Positions 60,561 to 64,000 of a stretch of DNA of 64,000 nt are shown here, piece by piece (position 1 is the stretch's first letter; every line of letters starts with the position of its first letter). The stretch comes from Arthrobacter globiformis (GTDB lineage Bacteria; Actinomycetota; Actinomycetes; Actinomycetales; Micrococcaceae). The notes beneath the pieces were generated by a model. The model made no database searches. It saw nothing but the letters and a program-made list of their open reading frames with translations, and was not told the origin of the DNA. The translations under genes and the position numbers were made by a program. Where the stretch lies: NCBI RefSeq assembly GCF_030818015.1, contig NZ_JAUSZX010000001.1, positions 2,728,001-2,792,000 of the forward strand, written 5' to 3'.

Positions 60561-62354
60561 GTGCTGTTTAACCTAATGCTCCGCCTCCTCGCCGAACACC
60601 GGCCTGCTGTCTGGGCGATCATCGTGCTGCAGGTGCTGCAGACGGCAGGCAATTTGCTGCTGCCGACGCTGAACGCGAGCATCATCGACGACGGAATCCT
60701 TGCCAACCAGCCTGGGGTAATCCTGGGGCTCGGCGGCTGGATGATGGTCCTCACCGCTGTGCAGGCTGCAGCCGCCCTGGGCGCCGGGTACCTTGGGGCC
60801 GACGTCGCCATGAAGATCGGCCACCGCCTCAGGCGGGAGCTGTTCTCCCAGGTCCAGGCGATGTCATCCCAGGAGGTCGGGATGTTCGGCACCCCAAGCC
60901 TCGTCACCAGGGCCACCAACGACGTCCAGCAAATCCAGACCTTCGCGGTCCTGGTCTTCACCATGCTCGCCGCAGCGCCGGTCATGGGCATCGGGGGAAT
61001 CATCCTGGCCGTCCAGCAGAACGCGGCCCTCTCCTCTGTCGTGATCGTCATAGTTCCGGTGCTGGTGCTCATCATGTACCTGATCGTGCGTCGCCTTATC
61101 CCGCTCTACCGGCAGGGGCAGGCTCTCATCGACGGCATCACCCGGATCCTCCGCGAACAGATCATAGGCGCCAACGTCATCCGGGGCTTTGTCCGGCAGA
61201 AGCATGAGGTTGCCCGTTTCATGGAAGCGAACCGGCGGCTGACCAGTAACAACCTCCAGTCCGCGCTCCTGGTTGCGGGCATGCTTCCGATGATCATGAT
61301 CGTGGTGAACCTCTCCTCGGTGGCCGTGGTCTGGTTCGGTGGGCAACTGATCGCCAGCGGCAGCATGGAGGTGGGTGCCCTCACGGCCCTCATCGCCTAC
61401 ATCCTGCAGATCCTGCTGGCCATCATGATGGCCATGTATGTGTTCAGCACCGCACCGCGCGCGGCTGTCTGCGCCGAGCGGATCCAGGACGTGCTGGACG
61501 TGACCCCGGCACTGGCCATCCCCGCCGCGTCGGAGCCCGCTGTGCCGGAGCCCGCCGGGACCCGGCCCGTAACCACCCGGCCCGCCGCGCCGGGGCCGGC
61601 ACCCCCGGGCGGCGGAGGAGTCGAGTTCGGCCACGTCTGGTTCGCCTATCCGGGGGCGGAGACCCCGGTCCTGGCCGACATCTCATTTACTGCCGCACCG
61701 GGCACCACCACGGCCATCATTGGTGCGACCGGCAGTGGCAAGTCCACGCTCCTGAATCTCCTGCCGCGGTTCCTGAACGCCACGTCAGGTGAAATCCGGT
61801 TCGGCGGAGCCGACATCCGGAAACTGTCCGCTGAACGGCTCCGGGAACGGATTTCGGTGGTCCCGCAGAACTCCTATCTCTTCTCAGGCACCGTGGCGGG
61901 CAACCTGCGGATGGCCGCACCGGAGGCCACTGAGGACGACCTGTGGAAAGCCCTGCGGCTGGCACAGGCCGACGACTTCGTCCGCCTCCTCCCGCAGGGA
62001 CTCCATGCCGCCGTCGCCCAGGGCGGGGCCGGGCTGTCGGGCGGGCAGCGGCAGCGCCTCTGCATTGCCCGCGCCATGCTCCGTACCGCGGACCTCTACC
62101 TCTTTGATGACAGTTTTTCCGCCCTGGACTATGCCACCGAGGCCGCGGTCAGACGGGCGCTGGAGCCCGTGCTGGCAGCATCAACCGTGCTCATGGTGGC
62201 TGAACGCATCCCGACCATCATGGGCGCGGATCGGATCCTGGTGCTCGAGGATGGCCGGCTGGTGGCCCAGGGAACCCACGCGGAACTGCTGGGATCGTCG
62301 GCCACCTACCGGGAGATCGCCGAGTCTCAGCTGGCCCTTGATGAGCAGCCTTGA
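60561..62354 (+). CDS. ABC exporter half-transporter A (degenerate ATPase site)
   Basis: Fused membrane/ATPase protein of 597 residues. Six membrane helices (about 15-300), a Pro/Ala-rich linker (about 318-353), then the nucleotide-binding domain: Walker A GATGSGKST (about 389-397), signature LSGGQRQRL, and Walker B LYLFDDSFSALD. The catalytic Glu after Walker B is replaced (FDDS rather than LDEA), as in the degenerate subunit of heterodimeric exporters. GTG start with GGAGGAGG upstream. It overlaps the next gene by 14 bp. Confidence 0.93.
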   Translation: MLFNLMLRLLAEHRPAVWAIIVLQVLQTAGNLLLPTLNASIIDDGILANQPGVILGLGGWMMVLTAVQAAAALGAGYLGADVAMKIGHRLRRELFSQVQAMSSQEVGMFGTPSLVTRATNDVQQIQTFAVLVFTMLAAAPVMGIGGIILAVQQNAALSSVVIVIVPVLVLIMYLIVRRLIPLYRQGQALIDGITRILREQIIGANVIRGFVRQKHEVARFMEANRRLTSNNLQSALLVAGMLPMIMIVVNLSSVAVVWFGGQLIASGSMEVGALTALIAYILQILLAIMMAMYVFSTAPRAAVCAERIQDVLDVTPALAIPAASEPAVPEPAGTRPVTTRPAAPGPAPPGGGGVEFGHVWFAYPGAETPVLADISFTAAPGTTTAIIGATGSGKSTLLNLLPRFLNATSGEIRFGGADIRKLSAERLRERISVVPQNSYLFSGTVAGNLRMAAPEATEDDLWKALRLAQADDFVRLLPQGLHAAVAQGGAGLSGGQRQRLCIARAMLRTADLYLFDDSFSALDYATEAAVRRALEPVLAASTVLMVAERIPTIMGADRILVLEDGRLVAQGTHAELLGSSATYREIAESQLALDEQP

Positions 62355-64000
62355 GAATCGGGCAGCCATGAGGGGCACGCACGCCGCCGAACGCAAAACC
62401 GGCAGCTTCCTGCCGGCGGCCACACGCCTGCTGGGCCTGCTGCGCCCGTTCAAGGGCAAGATGGCCCTGGCCGTCGCGGCGACCTGTGGCTTCGCGGCCC
62501 TCAATGTGGCAGCTCCAAAGCTCCTCGGTGACGCCACCGACGTCATCGTCAACGGCTTCACGCATGGCACGTTCGACGCCGGCAGGCTGGCCGCGCTGCT
62601 CGCCGCGGTGTCCCTGATGTACGTCGGCACGTCCATCTTCAACTGGGTCCAGGGCGCCCTGACCGCCCAGACGGTGCAGCGGCTTGTTTTCGGCCTTCGC
62701 GCCGCGGTCGAGGACAAACTGCACCGGCTGCCGTCCGCGCACTTCCACGAGCAGGCCAGGGGCGATGTACTCAGCAGGGCCACCAACGACGTCGACAACA
62801 TCTCGCAGGCGCTCAACCAGTTGCTCACGCAGCTGATCATGTCTGTTCTGATGCTGTGCGGTTCGCTGGCCATGATGCTCTGGATCTCCCCGCTGCTGGC
62901 GGCCATCGCCCTGGTGTCCGTACCTCTGTCCACGCTGATAACGGTGTTCATGGCGCGCCAGTCCCAGGCCTATTTCGCCGCCCAATGGGCATCTACCGGG
63001 GAGCTGAACGCACACATTGAGGAATTCATCACCGGTCACGAGGTGATCAAGGCATTTGGGCAGCAAGGCACGGTGTCGGCCATCTTCGGCCGCGGCAACG
63101 ACCGGCTGGCCCGCAGCAGCGCGCGCGCCCAATTCGTCTCCGGAGCCGTGCAGCCGCTCATGGTCTTCGTCGCCAACCTCAACTACGTGGCGGTGGCCGT
63201 CGTGGGCGCCCTGCAGGTGGCAGCCGGCGCCATGACGATCGGCGGCATCCAGGCGTTCATCCAGTTCAGCCGCCTCTTCACCCAGCCGATGGGCCAGATC
63301 GGCGGCATGCTTACCCTCATGCAGTCCTGTGCGGCCTCGGCGGAACGGGTCTTCGCCCTGCTTGACGAGCCTGAGATACCCCGCGAGGACGACGTTCCGA
63401 CCCGCGAGGAAAACCTGCGCGGCCGGATTGATTTCGAGGACGTCACCTTCGGGTACACCCCGGGGGCGCCAACCGTCAGCGGGCTGTCCTTCTCCGTCCT
63501 CCCGGGTCAAACCGTGGCCATCGTGGGCCACACCGGTGCAGGCAAGACCACCGTGGTGAACCTCCTGATGCGATTCTATGAACTCGATTCAGGCCGTATC
63601 ACGATCGACGGCACAGACATCGCCACGGTGCCTGTGGACTCGCTGCGGTCCAATTTCGCCGTGGTCATGCAGGACGTCTGGCTGTTCAATGGCACCATCC
63701 GCGAAAACATCGAATACGGTTCCCCGGGAGCGGATGATGCCCGGGTCCTGGCAGCGGCCGAAGCCAGCCACGTGGACCACTTCGTGCGGTCGCTGCCCGC
63801 CGGCTACGCCACGGTCCTTGGCGACCACGGCGATTCGCTTAGCCAGGGCCAAAGGCAACTGATCACTATCGCCCGGGCCCGGCTCGCGGACCGCAGCGTT
63901 CTGATCCTGGACGAGGCAACAAGCTCCGTGGACACCCGGACCGAGGTGCAGATCAAGCTCGCGATGAACAGGCTGAGGCAGGGCAAGACGAGCTTCATCA
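62341..64000 (+). CDS. ABC exporter half-transporter B (3' end outside window)
   Basis: Second exporter subunit, 553 codons in the window. Six membrane helices (about 25-345), then the nucleotide-binding domain with Walker A GHTGAGKTT (about 397-405), signature LSQGQRQL, Walker B VLILDEATSSVD with the catalytic Glu intact. It pairs with subunit A to form a heterodimer with one good and one degenerate ATPase site. ATG 62341 lies inside the end of the first gene; ATG 62368 is an alternative. Export of lipids or drugs is likely; the substrate is unknown. Confidence 0.92.
   Translation, partial: MSSLENRAAMRGTHAAERKTGSFLPAATRLLGLLRPFKGKMALAVAATCGFAALNVAAPKLLGDATDVIVNGFTHGTFDAGRLAALLAAVSLMYVGTSIFNWVQGALTAQTVQRLVFGLRAAVEDKLHRLPSAHFHEQARGDVLSRATNDVDNISQALNQLLTQLIMSVLMLCGSLAMMLWISPLLAAIALVSVPLSTLITVFMARQSQAYFAAQWASTGELNAHIEEFITGHEVIKAFGQQGTVSAIFGRGNDRLARSSARAQFVSGAVQPLMVFVANLNYVAVAVVGALQVAAGAMTIGGIQAFIQFSRLFTQPMGQIGGMLTLMQSCAASAERVFALLDEPEIPREDDVPTREENLRGRIDFEDVTFGYTPGAPTVSGLSFSVLPGQTVAIVGHTGAGKTTVVNLLMRFYELDSGRITIDGTDIATVPVDSLRSNFAVVMQDVWLFNGTIRENIEYGSPGADDARVLAAAEASHVDHFVRSLPAGYATVLGDHGDSLSQGQRQLITIARARLADRSVLILDEATSSVDTRTEVQIKLAMNRLRQGKTSFI

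Overview
The window is high-GC, densely packed, bacterial chromosomal DNA. Gene content (EF-G-like FusA2 paralogue, DUF222/HNH '13E12'-type protein, mycothiol-type maleylpyruvate isomerase, CoaE-GrpB fusion, DUF3516-type helicase, Eis-like acetyltransferase) and many promoters with a TAnnnT element only 6-8 nt before the start codon point to an actinobacterium, most likely Micrococcaceae (Arthrobacter/Pseudarthrobacter-like). No tRNA, rRNA, prophage, insertion sequence or CRISPR array was seen, and no gap without a gene exceeds 300 bases.

Layout. 1-14.2 kb: two paralogous amylo-alpha-1,6-glucosidase-type enzymes (first one cut by the window edge) bracket an MFS exporter, a secreted gamma-glutamyltransferase, a 2H phosphoesterase, a DUF222/HNH protein, HrpB helicase and a glycosyltransferase. 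14.4-21.3 kb: EF-G-like GTPase, small alpha/beta hydrolase, amylosucrase, a free-standing LigD-type polymerase and a YrdC/Sua5-family protein. 21.3-29.6 kb: APC permease divergent from a KdpD-like kinase/KdpE-like regulator pair that has no kdpFABC beside it, then a VOC protein, a methyltransferase and a LuxR regulator. 29.7-38.5 kb: phosphoketolase and a complete 3-hydroxybenzoate/gentisate catabolic locus (uptake, 6-hydroxylase, gentisate dioxygenase, maleylpyruvate isomerase, fumarylpyruvate hydrolase) with an IclR regulator whose probable operator occurs twice. 38.6-54 kb: HAD protein, Pit phosphate transporter with a small membrane protein, RibD-like reductase, thioesterase, polA, Eis-like acetyltransferase, rpsA, DJ-1/PfpI protein, YigZ protein, coaE, uvrB and a TerC protein under a probable yybP-ykoY manganese riboswitch. 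54-64 kb: proline iminopeptidase, acetyltransferase, phosphopantetheinyl transferase, Ski2-like helicase, trans-aconitate methyltransferase-type protein and a heterodimeric ABC exporter (second subunit cut by the window edge).

The coherent systems are the 3-hydroxybenzoate -> gentisate -> maleylpyruvate -> fumarylpyruvate -> fumarate + pyruvate pathway with its own regulator; an osmo/potassium-type two-component pair next to a permease; phosphate uptake; manganese-linked TerC control; and alpha-glucan turnover. The strongest unexplained signal is at gene ends: at many stop codons the DNA carrying the stop is repeated in tandem with a period of about 14-31 bp, usually not a multiple of three, so backup stops appear in other frames.
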